Position numbers and translations under genes: made by a program
DNA from: Terrimesophilobacter sp038243605
GTDB lineage: Bacteria > Actinomycetota > Actinomycetes > Actinomycetales > Microbacteriaceae
Direction: 5' to 3'
Assembly (NCBI GenBank): GCA_038243605.1
Contig: JBBSQX010000002.1
Coordinates: 186,001 to 250,000, forward strand
Length of the DNA: 64,000 nucleotides
The notes under the pieces: model-generated
What the model saw: the letters and a program-made list of their open reading frames with translations, nothing else
What the model was told of the DNA's origin: nothing
Database searches by the model: none
Part shown: positions 17,379 through 26,193 of the stretch, piece after piece
Layout: each line of letters begins with the position of its first letter
How positions within the stretch are numbered: the first letter of the stretch is position 1

Positions 17379-18386
17379 CTAGCTGAGCCGCGCGGCCACG
17401 TATTCGGTCAAGTCGACGAGCCGGCACGAATAGCCCCACTCGTTGTCATACCACCCGGCGACTTTAACTTGCGTTCCCATGACCTTCGTGAGGCCAGAGT
17501 CGAAGATGCACGAGTGCGGGTCTCCCACAATGTCGCTCGACACGAGAGGTTCATCGGTGTACCTCAGCAGACCGGCAAGTGAACCGTCGGCCGCGTCGCG
17601 GTACGCAGCGTTGATGTCTTCTACCGTGAGCCCAGCGCGCGTCTCGATCGTGAGGTCAGTGATCGAGCCGGTAGGAACCGGAACGCGAAGTGCGAAGCCA
17701 TCGAGCTTGCCCACAAGCTCAGGAATCACGAGTCCGATAGCTTTTGCCGCCCCCGTGCTTGTCGGCACGATGTTGATCGCAGCAGCTCGCGCGCGTCGAA
17801 AGTCACGGTGCGGGCCATCTTGCAGATTCTGGTCCGACGTGTAGGCGTGCACCGTGGTCATAAGACCGCGTTCGATGCCGAAGTTGTCTAAAAACACCTT
17901 CGCGAGTGGCGCTAGACAGTTCGTTGTGCACGACGCGTTCGAGATGATGTGCTCGTTTGCCGGGTCGTAGTTCTGCTCATTCACGCCCATCACAAAGGTA
18001 GCGACCTCGCCCTTGCCTGGCGCCGAAATAATAACCTTCTTCGCTCCGGCATCGAGGTGTTTACGAGCGTCTTCAACCTTCGTAAAACGCCCCGTGCTCT
18101 CGATGACGATGTCTACTCCAGCGTCGCCCCACGGAATGAGCGCGGGGTCTGGTTCCTCGAACACGCTGATCGCGTTGCCATCGACGACAATGTTGTCGCC
18201 GTCGACCTCAACGGATGCGTTCAGTTGACCGCTCACCGAGTCATATTTCAGAAGGTTGGCGAGCAATTCGTTGTCTGCCAGATCATTAATCGCGACAATC
18301 TCGAGATCAGAGCCCTTGGCGAGAGCAGCGCGTAGATAGTTGCGGCCAATTCGACCGAATCCGTTGATGCCGATTCTTACGGACAA
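17379..18386 (-). CDS. gap: glyceraldehyde-3-phosphate dehydrogenase
   Basis: Gap converts glyceraldehyde 3-phosphate to 1,3-bisphosphoglycerate. The 335-residue protein has the dinucleotide fold GINGFGRIGRN at residues 6-16, catalytic Cys153 in NASCTTNCLAP, and the C-terminal WYDNEWGYS motif. An aspartate after the second strand (AINDLAD) points to NAD+ use. The start codon is TTG at 18386, with a GAGGAG site 9 bases upstream; no ATG or GTG lies in frame before the nucleotide fold. It heads the gap-pgk-tpiA run. Confidence 0.98.
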   Translation of the reverse strand: MSVRIGINGFGRIGRNYLRAALAKGSDLEIVAINDLADNELLANLLKYDSVSGQLNASVEVDGDNIVVDGNAISVFEEPDPALIPWGDAGVDIVIESTGRFTKVEDARKHLDAGAKKVIISAPGKGEVATFVMGVNEQNYDPANEHIISNASCTTNCLAPLAKVFLDNFGIERGLMTTVHAYTSDQNLQDGPHRDFRRARAAAINIVPTSTGAAKAIGLVIPELVGKLDGFALRVPVPTGSITDLTIETRAGLTVEDINAAYRDAADGSLAGLLRYTDEPLVSSDIVGDPHSCIFDSGLTKVMGTQVKVAGWYDNEWGYSCRLVDLTEYVAARLS

Positions 18387-18472
18387 AAGGGAACTCTCCT
18401 CAGTACGGTAATTCGTGCGGTTAACGATGTTGTAAACAATGCGCCCCTGTCAGAGCAGAGATGCCGTGCGCC

Positions 18473-19096
18473 CTATGGCAGCAGCAGCCCAGCCGTCTTG
18501 TCTCTGGCCAACTCAAAGCGGCTGGAAACGTTCTGCCAGTCAGCAATATTCCAGAACGCTTTGATGTAGTCAGCCTTCACGTTGACATAGTCGAGGTAGA
18601 AAGCGTGCTCCCACATGTCAAGAAGCAGCAGTGGCACGGTGCCAGCAGCAAAGTTGCTTTGCTGGTCGAAGAACTGCTGAATCAGAAGCTTCTGGCCTAT
18701 GGAGTCCCAGACGAGAGCGCCCCATCCTGAACCCTGAATACCTGCGGATGCCGCAGTGAAGTGGGCAGTGAACTTGTCGAAGGACCCAAAGTTGTCGTCG
18801 ATCGCAGCAGCTAGCTCACCTTCTGGCGCGCCCCCACCATCGGGAGAAAGATTGGTCCAAAAAATGGAGTGGTTGACGTGACCGCCCAAATTGAAGGCGA
18901 GATCCTTCTCCAGCTTGTTCACGTTGGCGAAGTCATTCGAGTCACGAGCTTCTGCCAGTTTTGTCAACGCTGTGTTGGCGCCAGCAACATACGCAGCGTG
19001 GTGCTTGCTGTGATGCAGCTCCATGATTCGTGCGCTGATGTGAGGTTCAAGCGCCGCGTAATCGTAGCCAAGTTCCGGGAGGGTGTAATCAGTCAT
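18473..19096 (-). CDS. sodA: superoxide dismutase, Fe/Mn family
   Basis: The enzyme converts superoxide to hydrogen peroxide and oxygen. The 207-residue protein has the four metal ligands in their usual settings: His28 in MELHHSKHH, His in GGHVNHSIFW, and Asp and His in LDMWEHAFYLDY. GSGWGALVWD is also present. Sequence alone does not firmly separate Fe from Mn use; most actinobacterial relatives use Mn. A good ribosome site (GAGGAGAT) precedes the ATG. A minus-strand TAGACT at 19160-19165 is a plausible -10 box, so the gene probably has its own promoter. Confidence 0.97.
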   Translation of the reverse strand: MTDYTLPELGYDYAALEPHISARIMELHHSKHHAAYVAGANTALTKLAEARDSNDFANVNKLEKDLAFNLGGHVNHSIFWTNLSPDGGGAPEGELAAAIDDNFGSFDKFTAHFTAASAGIQGSGWGALVWDSIGQKLLIQQFFDQQSNFAAGTVPLLLLDMWEHAFYLDYVNVKADYIKAFWNIADWQNVSSRFELARDKTAGLLLP

Positions 19097-19159
19097 CAGT
19101 AAATCTCCTCGCGTTTCATTGCTCGCGCCAGTGGAATCGGTGGAGCGGATTTCCTGTCT

Positions 19160-19165
19160 AGTCTA
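19160..19165 (-). promoter_or_regulatory. candidate -10 box for sodA
   Basis: TAGACT on the minus strand matches the TANNNT pattern of actinobacterial principal-sigma promoters and lies 63 bases before the sodA ATG in the 114-bp gap after whiA. The -35 region 17 bases further up is not convincing. Confidence 0.33.
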
Positions 19166-19210
19166 TCGCCGCAGGCTTAGCTCGTTCTGGGAACCCGATG
19201 CGCACGCACT

Positions 19211-20188
19211 CTACACGTCGTCATAATCCGGAGGAAGGTTTGCATCGGTGCCCGGTATTCCCTGCTCGATGGCGACCTTGTCCGCCATCGCCAGCAGACG
19301 TCGAATTCTGCCAGCCACGGCATCCTTCGTCATGGGTGGATCTGCGTGGTGTCCAAGTTCGTCCAAGCTGGCATCCCGAAAACGAAGTCGCAACTCCCCC
19401 GCGTAACGCAGATGGTCCGGTACGTTTCCATCGAGGATTTCCATGGCACGATCGACTCTCGCGCACGCTGCCACAGCTGCCTGAGCGCTCCGACGCAAGT
19501 TGGCGTCGTCAAAGTTCACGAGGCGATTTGCCGTTGCGCGCACTTCGCGCCGTTGCCTCAACTCTTCCCACGCGACGACAGTGGTCGTGGCGCCCATGTG
19601 CACGAGCATCTTGCTGATCGCTTCACCATCCCGGATGACAACCCGATGCACACCGCGAACCTCGCGCGCCTTCGCGGGAACTTTGAGCCTCGCCGAGGCG
19701 CCAACCAACGCCATGGCGGATTCATTTCCTGGGCACGTGACTTCGAGCGCAGCTGATCTCCCCGGATCTGTGAGGGACCCTCGTGCGAGAAAGGCGCCGC
19801 GCCACACAGCAGCAAGTTCCTCGGCTGATCCGGTCGTGAGCCGGTTGGGGAGCCCCCGCACCGGGCGGCGTCGAGCGTCGAGGAGGCCCGTTTGCCGCGC
19901 GATGGTTTCACCGTCGAGCACCCTCACCAAGAACTGGTCAGTGCGCCTCGCGCCAGAGGCCGAGATGACCGCCAACTCGCTGCGCACACCATAAAGTTCT
20001 GCCAAGTCTCGCCTCACGCGTTTGGCGATCTCGGCGGTGTCAACTTCTGATTCAACGGCGATGCGCCCAGAAATCAGTTGCAATCCGCCAGAGAACCTCA
20101 AGATCGTGGCGAGTTCTGCCGCTCGAACCGTGGTTTTACTCACAGCAATTTTTGCAAGCTCTGCCTTAACGTCAGCGGTCAGTGCCAC
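19211..20188 (-). CDS. whiA: DNA-binding regulator WhiA
   Basis: WhiA is a conserved Gram-positive regulator with an N-terminal degenerate LAGLIDADG endonuclease-like fold and a C-terminal helix-turn-helix. In Streptomyces it works with WhiB in sporulation; in non-sporulating relatives it affects division. The frame is open to 20272, but GTG 20188 gives the family N-terminus ALTADVKAELAKI and a 325-residue protein of normal length, with GAGGG 8 bases upstream. The helix-turn-helix region (DASLDELGHHADPPMTKDAV) is intact. It follows rapZ directly. Confidence 0.95.
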   Translation of the reverse strand: MALTADVKAELAKIAVSKTTVRAAELATILRFSGGLQLISGRIAVESEVDTAEIAKRVRRDLAELYGVRSELAVISASGARRTDQFLVRVLDGETIARQTGLLDARRRPVRGLPNRLTTGSAEELAAVWRGAFLARGSLTDPGRSAALEVTCPGNESAMALVGASARLKVPAKAREVRGVHRVVIRDGEAISKMLVHMGATTTVVAWEELRQRREVRATANRLVNFDDANLRRSAQAAVAACARVDRAMEILDGNVPDHLRYAGELRLRFRDASLDELGHHADPPMTKDAVAGRIRRLLAMADKVAIEQGIPGTDANLPPDYDDV

Positions 20189-20228
20189 GAAAGGTTCCCT
20201 CTTCCTGAAATTGGTATCAAAATCATCG

Positions 20229-21104
20229 TCACTCTCGGCCGAGATCGCGATGCTTAACGTTGACGGCCACACCGGGAAGGCCCCGCACGATTGTCGCTAA
20301 CTGCTCAGCGACAGCGACCGAACGGTGCCGCCCCCCTGTGCACCCTATTGCGATAGTCGCGTGCCGCTTATTCTCCCGCTGATACCCGGCGAGAACCGGT
20401 TCTAGCGAGGTGGCATAGGCGTCGATGAACTCACGCGCGCCATCTTGGGAAAGTACGAAATCGCTGACCTCCGCGTCGAGACCAGACCCACCACGTAGCT
20501 CAGGAATCCAAAAAGGATTCGGAAGAAAGCGCATGTCAGCGACCATGTCTGCATCCGTTGGAACACCGTATTTGAATCCAAAACTGGAGATAGTGATCTG
20601 CACGCCAGGGTCATCAGAGCCGGCGAAGATGTCTGACACCTTCGTCGCAAGTTGGTGAATGTTCAATCCGGACGTATCGATGATGATGTCGCTGGATTCA
20701 CGCATCTCTAGCATCTGCGCTCGCTCGAGAGCGATTCCATCGAGGATCGTGCCTGTGCCTTGAAGCGGATGCGGGCGTCTCACCTGCTCAAAGCGTCGAA
20801 CTAAAGCGTCATCTGTGGCTTCAAGAAAAAGAACTCGAATCTCGGATGACAACTTCAGTGTGTCGACGATCTGCTGCAGATCGGAGAAAAGCCGACCACC
20901 CCGTACATCCGTAATCGTGGCAATCTTCGGAATCGTATCTGCGGCCTTGTTCGCAAGTTCTACAAGCGGAGTAATCATTTGTGGCGGAAGGTTGTCGACC
21001 ACGTACCAACCGAGGTCTTCGAGAGCGTTGCCCACGGTAGATCGGCCCGCGCCGGACATGCCGGTCACGACGAGCACCTCCTGGCGCAAACTTTCGGTTG
21101 TCAT
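20229..21104 (-). CDS. rapZ: RNase adapter RapZ / nucleotide-binding protein (YvcJ family)
   Basis: A P-loop protein of 291 residues. GMSGAGRS at residues 15-22 is the Walker A loop, with Arg in place of the usual Lys, as I recall for the mycobacterial homologue too. The C-terminal domain has the conserved SFGFKYGVP, RFLPNPFWIPELR and CTGGRHRSV blocks. In E. coli RapZ guides RNase E to small RNAs; the actinobacterial role is less clear. It sits between uvrC and whiA. The yvcK gene that often separates rapZ and whiA is missing here. Confidence 0.95.
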   Translation of the reverse strand: MTTESLRQEVLVVTGMSGAGRSTVGNALEDLGWYVVDNLPPQMITPLVELANKAADTIPKIATITDVRGGRLFSDLQQIVDTLKLSSEIRVLFLEATDDALVRRFEQVRRPHPLQGTGTILDGIALERAQMLEMRESSDIIIDTSGLNIHQLATKVSDIFAGSDDPGVQITISSFGFKYGVPTDADMVADMRFLPNPFWIPELRGGSGLDAEVSDFVLSQDGAREFIDAYATSLEPVLAGYQRENKRHATIAIGCTGGRHRSVAVAEQLATIVRGLPGVAVNVKHRDLGRE

Positions 21105-21169
21105 TATTCGATCATGCCTTTACTGGGTACTGGATTTGTGCCGCGTCAGTGCACCAAAGCTTATCGACT

Positions 21170-23170
21170 TCATGGCCCATCGGAGGCCGGTTGAGTCAAC
21201 CGCTCCGAGATTACCGACGCGATTGCTGCTCCGATTCCTTTTACTTGCGTGATTTCTTCGATGCTCGCCGAACGAAGTCGTGTGACCGAACCAAAATGTC
21301 GCAAGAGCTCTCGAACACGTGCTGGCCCAAGCCCCGGTATCTCTGAAAGCACCGAACTGATGTCGGACTTTCGCTTCTGACGCTGGAAGGTAATGGCGAA
21401 CCGGTGTGCCTCGTCTCTAATGCGTTGGAAAAGGAAAAGGGCGTCGCTGTTGCGGGGAAGGATGACGGGAAAGTCAGAATTTGGAAGCCAGATCTCTTCT
21501 AGACGCTTCGCAATCCCGCACAGTGCAATCCCACCAGGTGCCTGTGTATCAATCCCCGACTCTGTCAGTGCTTTCATGGCGGCCTGAACTTGCGGTTGAC
21601 CACCGTCGACGATGAGAAGGTTCGGCCGGTACGCGAACTTCTTCTTCGCCGGGATCGCGTCCACCACGTTCTCATCAGAAGTCTCGTGAGGGTTCCCCCC
21701 CACTGCATACCGCTCAAGGGACTCAGCGTCTGGAACGGTCTGCTCGTCATCCAGTCGAGTAAGACGTCGCGAAAGCGTCTGGTAAATCGACTCGGTGTCA
21801 TCTGTGGAGACGGGAATGCTAAAGCGTCGGTACTGATCTTTCTTCGGGAGCCCGTCTTCGAAAACCACCATCGACGCGACGATATTCGTTCCGCTCAGAT
21901 GCGAAACATCAAAACACTCCATTCGAAGCGGTGCATCATGCATACCGAGAGCCTCTTGAATATCAGCAAGTGCTTGGGAACGGGCAACGAAGTCGCTGCT
22001 GCGCCGCGTCTTGTAGCTCGCGAGCGAGCTTTGTGCGTTTCTCTTCACAGTTTCTGCAAGTTGAGCAAGGTCACCGCGCTGTGCGACCCGCATCGACACA
22101 CGCCCACGCTCACCATGTTCACTACGAAGCTCCGTGAGCAAACGCTCGAGCTCTGCGGCGTCATCCGGCAGGGAGGGAACCACAACGAGTTTGGGCGGAG
22201 TCAAACTGCCTTCGGTATTGCGTCGTTGAGAGGATGCTTGTTGGTAGGCGTTGTGCACGACTGTCTCGATGAGCTCTGGTTCAGCAAGATCTAATTCTTT
22301 GTCGACAACCCAGCTGCGAACGCCGCGGATGCGGCCGCCCCGCACGGAGAAGAGTTGTACCGCGGCAGCCAATTCATCGTGCGCAACACCAAAGAGGTCA
22401 GCGTCGACAGTGTCTGGCAACACAACATTGTTCTTTGAGAGCACAGTGTCGATAGCGACGAGTTGGTCCCTGAATTTCGCCGCGGCCTCGTAGTCGAGGT
22501 CGGTCGACGCCTGTTTCATTCGCTTCGTGACGTCTTCCACGAACTTGGAATCGTTCCCCGCCATGAACGAGGCAAAGTCGAGTGCGATTGCCTTGTGGTC
22601 TTCCTTGCTAATCCGCCCTACGCAAGGGGCTGCACATTTGCCTATCTCCCCGAGTAAGCATGGCCGCCCCGTGAGTTCCGCACGACGATACGTTGCGTCT
22701 GAGCAACTCCGCATCGGAAAAACCTTCAACAAGAGATCGAGGGTTTCTCTAATCGCCCACACCTTTGTATATGGGCCGAAGTAGCGTGCGCCCGGAATGG
22801 AGCGATTGCGCGTAATGAGCACGCGGGGAACATCGTCAGCAAGAGTGATTGCCAAATACGGGTACGACTTATCGTCGCGAAACTGAACGTTGAAGGGGGG
22901 ACTGAATTCTTTGATCCAACTGAACTCCAACTGGAGTGCTTCGAACTCACTCCCTACCACCGTCCATTCCACGGACGTCGCCGTCGTCACCATACGGCGG
23001 GTGCGCTCGTGGAGACTGGTCAGGGGCGCAAAATAGTTGCTGAGACGAGCACGCAGGTTCTTCGCTTTGCCAACGTAAAGGATTCGTTCCGCTGAGTCTC
23101 TGAATCGGTAAACTCCCGGCGAGGTGGGAATCTCCCCCGCCTTTGGCCGGTAGCTCACCGTGTCGCTCAT
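21170..23170 (-). CDS. uvrC: excinuclease ABC subunit C (UvrC)
   Basis: UvrC makes both incisions around a lesion in nucleotide excision repair. The 666-residue protein has an N-terminal GIY-YIG nuclease (GVYRF at 19-23 and YVGKAKNL near 32), a cysteine-containing segment CLLGEIGKCAAPC, a UVR UvrB-binding motif, an RNase H-like nuclease domain with ECFDVSHLSGT, and C-terminal tandem helix-hairpin-helix motifs (IPGLGPARVRELL). Its start overlaps the uvrA stop by 4 bases (ATGA), so UvrA and UvrC are likely coupled. Confidence 0.98.
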   Translation of the reverse strand: MSDTVSYRPKAGEIPTSPGVYRFRDSAERILYVGKAKNLRARLSNYFAPLTSLHERTRRMVTTATSVEWTVVGSEFEALQLEFSWIKEFSPPFNVQFRDDKSYPYLAITLADDVPRVLITRNRSIPGARYFGPYTKVWAIRETLDLLLKVFPMRSCSDATYRRAELTGRPCLLGEIGKCAAPCVGRISKEDHKAIALDFASFMAGNDSKFVEDVTKRMKQASTDLDYEAAAKFRDQLVAIDTVLSKNNVVLPDTVDADLFGVAHDELAAAVQLFSVRGGRIRGVRSWVVDKELDLAEPELIETVVHNAYQQASSQRRNTEGSLTPPKLVVVPSLPDDAAELERLLTELRSEHGERGRVSMRVAQRGDLAQLAETVKRNAQSSLASYKTRRSSDFVARSQALADIQEALGMHDAPLRMECFDVSHLSGTNIVASMVVFEDGLPKKDQYRRFSIPVSTDDTESIYQTLSRRLTRLDDEQTVPDAESLERYAVGGNPHETSDENVVDAIPAKKKFAYRPNLLIVDGGQPQVQAAMKALTESGIDTQAPGGIALCGIAKRLEEIWLPNSDFPVILPRNSDALFLFQRIRDEAHRFAITFQRQKRKSDISSVLSEIPGLGPARVRELLRHFGSVTRLRSASIEEITQVKGIGAAIASVISERLTQPASDGP

Positions 23171-26106
23171 GAGCGTCCTAGTTCAAGCACTTCCTTGAGG
23201 AAGCGACCCGTGTGGCTCTTCTTCGAACGGATGACCTTTTCTGGAGTGCCCTCTGCCACAACCTCTCCACCGCCCGCGCCACCTTCGGGCCCAAGATCAA
23301 TAATCCAATCAGCAGACTTGATGACGTCGAGGTTGTGCTCGATCACGATGACAGTATTGCCCTTGTCAACGAGCCCGTTCAGCACGAGAAGGAGCTTGCG
23401 AACATCCTCGAAATGAAGGCCCGTAGTTGGTTCGTCAAGAACATAGATGCTGCGCCCCATCGAGCGGCGTTGAAGCTCCGTTGCGAGCTTTACGCGCTGC
23501 GCCTCACCGCCCGACAGCGTCGTTGCGCTCTGACCCAGCCTCACGTATCCGAGGCCAACCTCTTCTAACGTCTTCAAATAGCGGTGGATCGCGGAGATCG
23601 CCTCGAAGAACTCACTCGCCTCGCTGATGGGCATGTTGAGTACTTCAGCGATGTTCTTGCCCTTGTAGCGCACAGCCAGGGTGTCGCGATTGTACCTAGC
23701 ACCGTTGCACACCTCGCACACAACGTAGACATCGGGAAGAAAGTTCATCTCGATCGTGATCGTGCCATCACCAGAGCAGTTCTCGCACCTGCCGCCCTTG
23801 ACGTTGAAACTGAAACGACCAGGGAGATACCCGCGCGCCTTTGCTTCCGCGGTCTCCGAGAACAGCGTGCGGATGCGGTCGAACACACCGGTGTACGTCG
23901 CGGGGTTGGATCGTGGAGTTCGCCCAATGGGCGCTTGGTCGACATGAACAACCTTGTCGAGGTTGTCGAGCCCTGTAATGCGAGTGTGGCGACCAGGGAT
24001 CTGTCGGGCACCGTTCAGCTCATTGGCGAGCGACTTATAGAGAATGTCGTTCACAAGTGACGACTTGCCAGACCCGCTGACACCCGTGACCGCGACAAAG
24101 ACTCCCAAAGGAAATCCGACGGTGACGTTTTTCAGATTGTTGGCGCGCGCGCCTTCCACCGTAAGGATTCGATGTGAATCAATGGGGCGTCTCTTTGCCG
24201 GGGTTTCAATGGACTTGCGGCCGGAAAGATAATCGCCGGTGAGAGAGCGCGTGTTGGTGAGGAGATCTTGATAGTTGCCAGAATGAACGACTTCGCCACC
24301 GTGTTCACCTGCACCGGGCCCAATGTCAACAAGCCAATCAGCAGTGCGAATGGTGTCTTCGTCGTGTTCCACAACAATCAGCGTGTTGCCGAGGTCTCTC
24401 AGTTTCACGAGGGTGTCAATGAGCCGGCGGTTGTCGCGCTGGTGAAGTCCGATGCTCGGTTCATCAAGCACGTAGAGCACACCGGTGAGACCAGATCCGA
24501 TTTGCGTCGCGAGTCGGATTCTCTGTGCCTCTCCTCCGGAGAGAGACCCTGAGGCACGGGACAAGTTCAGATAGTTGAGACCTACTTCGAGGAGGAATTC
24601 GAGCCGAGCGCGAACCTCTCTGAGGACAGCCGCGGCGATCTTCGCCTCTCGCGGTGTCAGCTCCACTCCGTTGACGAACGCAAACGCATCCGCCAGGCTC
24701 AACTCGGAAACCTGTGCAATGTTGTAGCCGCCGACAGTGACCGCCAAGACCTCAGGCTTGAGTCGAGCGCCCTTGCACACCGCGCAATTGATCTCGCGAA
24801 GATAGTTTGACCATCGTTGACGTGCGGAGTCAGTCTCTGCCTCACGGTACTTTCGCTCGATGTAGGGCATCACGCCTTCGAACCCGGTTGAGTACGTGAG
24901 CTCGCGACCAAAACGGTTCTTCCATTTCACGGTCACCTTGAAATTATTGCCCCGCAAGACGGAATCGCGAACCTCGTCAGAAAGATCTTCCCACGGGGTG
25001 TCTAGCGTGAAATCTAGATCCGCGGTGAGGCCTTCCAACATTCGCTGAAAGTAATTGAAGAGCCCCTTGCCCGACTGGGTCCACGGAAGAATGACGCCTT
25101 GCGCGATGCTGAGAGACGGGTCACCGAGCACGAGCTCAGAATCCACTGACATCCGCGTTCCAAGACCTGAGCACTCAGGACATGCACCGAACGGGGCGTT
25201 GAACGAGAACGTTCTCGGCTCGATCTCGGTGAGTTGCACGGGATGCCCATTCGGGCACGACAGCTTCTCAGAGAAGTTGCGCCACGCGTCATCTCCGGTT
25301 TCATCGATGAAGTTGATGGCAACAACGCCATCCGTAAGGCGAAGCGCTGTTTCGAGAGAATCAGTAAGTCGGCCGAGGATGTCATCTGCCGCCACCAACC
25401 GGTCGACAATCACCGCAATGTCGTGCTTGTTCTGCTTCTTTAGCGTGGGCGGTGCTGTCAGTTGCACAGCATCGCCATCCACGAGCGCGCGGGAATAGCC
25501 ACTCGCGGCAAGCTCCTTGAACAGGTCTACAAACTCGCCCTTTTTCTGTGAAACCACCGGGCTCACGACTTGATATCGCGTGCCTGTTTCGAGAGTCATG
25601 AGTTGGTCGGCAATCTGTTGCACAGTTTGTCGTTCGATTGCTTCACCACACGTCGCGCAATGCGGAATACCGATGCGCGCCCAGAGAAGGCGCATGTAGT
25701 CGTAAATCTCGGTGATCGTGCCCACGGTTGAGCGTGGGTTTCGGTTGGTCGATTTCTGATCAATGGAGACTGCAGGGCTCAGGCCCTCGATGAAGTCAAC
25801 GTCTGGACGATCAACCTGGCCGAGAAACTGGCGGGCGTAGGCAGAAAGTGATTCAACGTAACGTCGCTGGCCTTCAGCAAAGATCGTGTCAAAGGCAAGG
25901 CTCGACTTGCCAGACCCAGAGAGGCCGGTGAACACCACAAAAGAGTCGCGAGGGATCTCAATACTGAGATTCTTGAGGTTGTGTACTCGAGCACCGCGCA
26001 CGCTCAGCGTTGCTTGCTTCGCCGGACGGCCCTCGATTGATGCGATCATGGCGGACTCATCGAGTTCGTCCGGCACACTCAGTTGGGATATTGACACTTT
26101 TTCCAT
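23167..26106 (-). CDS. uvrA: excinuclease ABC subunit A (UvrA)
   Basis: UvrA is the DNA damage sensor of nucleotide excision repair, with two ABC ATPase modules. From ATG 26106 the protein has 979 residues. The first Walker A GLSGSGKS is at 61-68 and a second GVSGSGKS lies in the C-terminal half. Both signature motifs (LSGGEAQR) are present, as are zinc-binding CxxC pairs, including CPECSGLG and CENCSGDG. The start is uncertain: GTG 26142, ATG 26106 and ATG 26049 are all in frame and none has a strong ribosome site. A stem-loop lies between uvrB and this gene. Confidence 0.97.
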   Translation of the reverse strand: MEKVSISQLSVPDELDESAMIASIEGRPAKQATLSVRGARVHNLKNLSIEIPRDSFVVFTGLSGSGKSSLAFDTIFAEGQRRYVESLSAYARQFLGQVDRPDVDFIEGLSPAVSIDQKSTNRNPRSTVGTITEIYDYMRLLWARIGIPHCATCGEAIERQTVQQIADQLMTLETGTRYQVVSPVVSQKKGEFVDLFKELAASGYSRALVDGDAVQLTAPPTLKKQNKHDIAVIVDRLVAADDILGRLTDSLETALRLTDGVVAINFIDETGDDAWRNFSEKLSCPNGHPVQLTEIEPRTFSFNAPFGACPECSGLGTRMSVDSELVLGDPSLSIAQGVILPWTQSGKGLFNYFQRMLEGLTADLDFTLDTPWEDLSDEVRDSVLRGNNFKVTVKWKNRFGRELTYSTGFEGVMPYIERKYREAETDSARQRWSNYLREINCAVCKGARLKPEVLAVTVGGYNIAQVSELSLADAFAFVNGVELTPREAKIAAAVLREVRARLEFLLEVGLNYLNLSRASGSLSGGEAQRIRLATQIGSGLTGVLYVLDEPSIGLHQRDNRRLIDTLVKLRDLGNTLIVVEHDEDTIRTADWLVDIGPGAGEHGGEVVHSGNYQDLLTNTRSLTGDYLSGRKSIETPAKRRPIDSHRILTVEGARANNLKNVTVGFPLGVFVAVTGVSGSGKSSLVNDILYKSLANELNGARQIPGRHTRITGLDNLDKVVHVDQAPIGRTPRSNPATYTGVFDRIRTLFSETAEAKARGYLPGRFSFNVKGGRCENCSGDGTITIEMNFLPDVYVVCEVCNGARYNRDTLAVRYKGKNIAEVLNMPISEASEFFEAISAIHRYLKTLEEVGLGYVRLGQSATTLSGGEAQRVKLATELQRRSMGRSIYVLDEPTTGLHFEDVRKLLLVLNGLVDKGNTVIVIEHNLDVIKSADWIIDLGPEGGAGGGEVVAEGTPEKVIRSKKSHTGRFLKEVLELGRS

Positions 26107-26148
26107 TCTACGAAACGCTGTGAACTGTCTGCCGGGCCACACCTGGTT

Positions 26149-26191
26149 GTTGAACCACGCGTGATCTTTCTACCACTCGTGCTTGTTCAAC
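26149..26191 (-). other. strong stem-loop between uvrB and uvrA
   Basis: Arms GTTGAAC (26149-26155) and GTTCAAC (26185-26191) are perfect complements. The inner arms 26156-26163 (CACGCGTG) and 26174-26181 (CACTCGTG) pair at 7 of 8 positions. This gives about 14 pairs with a 3-base bulge and a 10-base loop. On the minus-strand RNA it starts 2 bases after the uvrB stop. No T run follows, so it is not a classic terminator; it may stabilise or divide the uvrB-uvrA message. Confidence 0.55.
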
Positions 26192-26193
26192 CA

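Noticed and set aside
21590..22294. Long open frame opposite uvrC
   Set aside because: It lies wholly inside uvrC on the other strand, has no ribosome site or recognisable domain, and many similar frames occur opposite other genes here.
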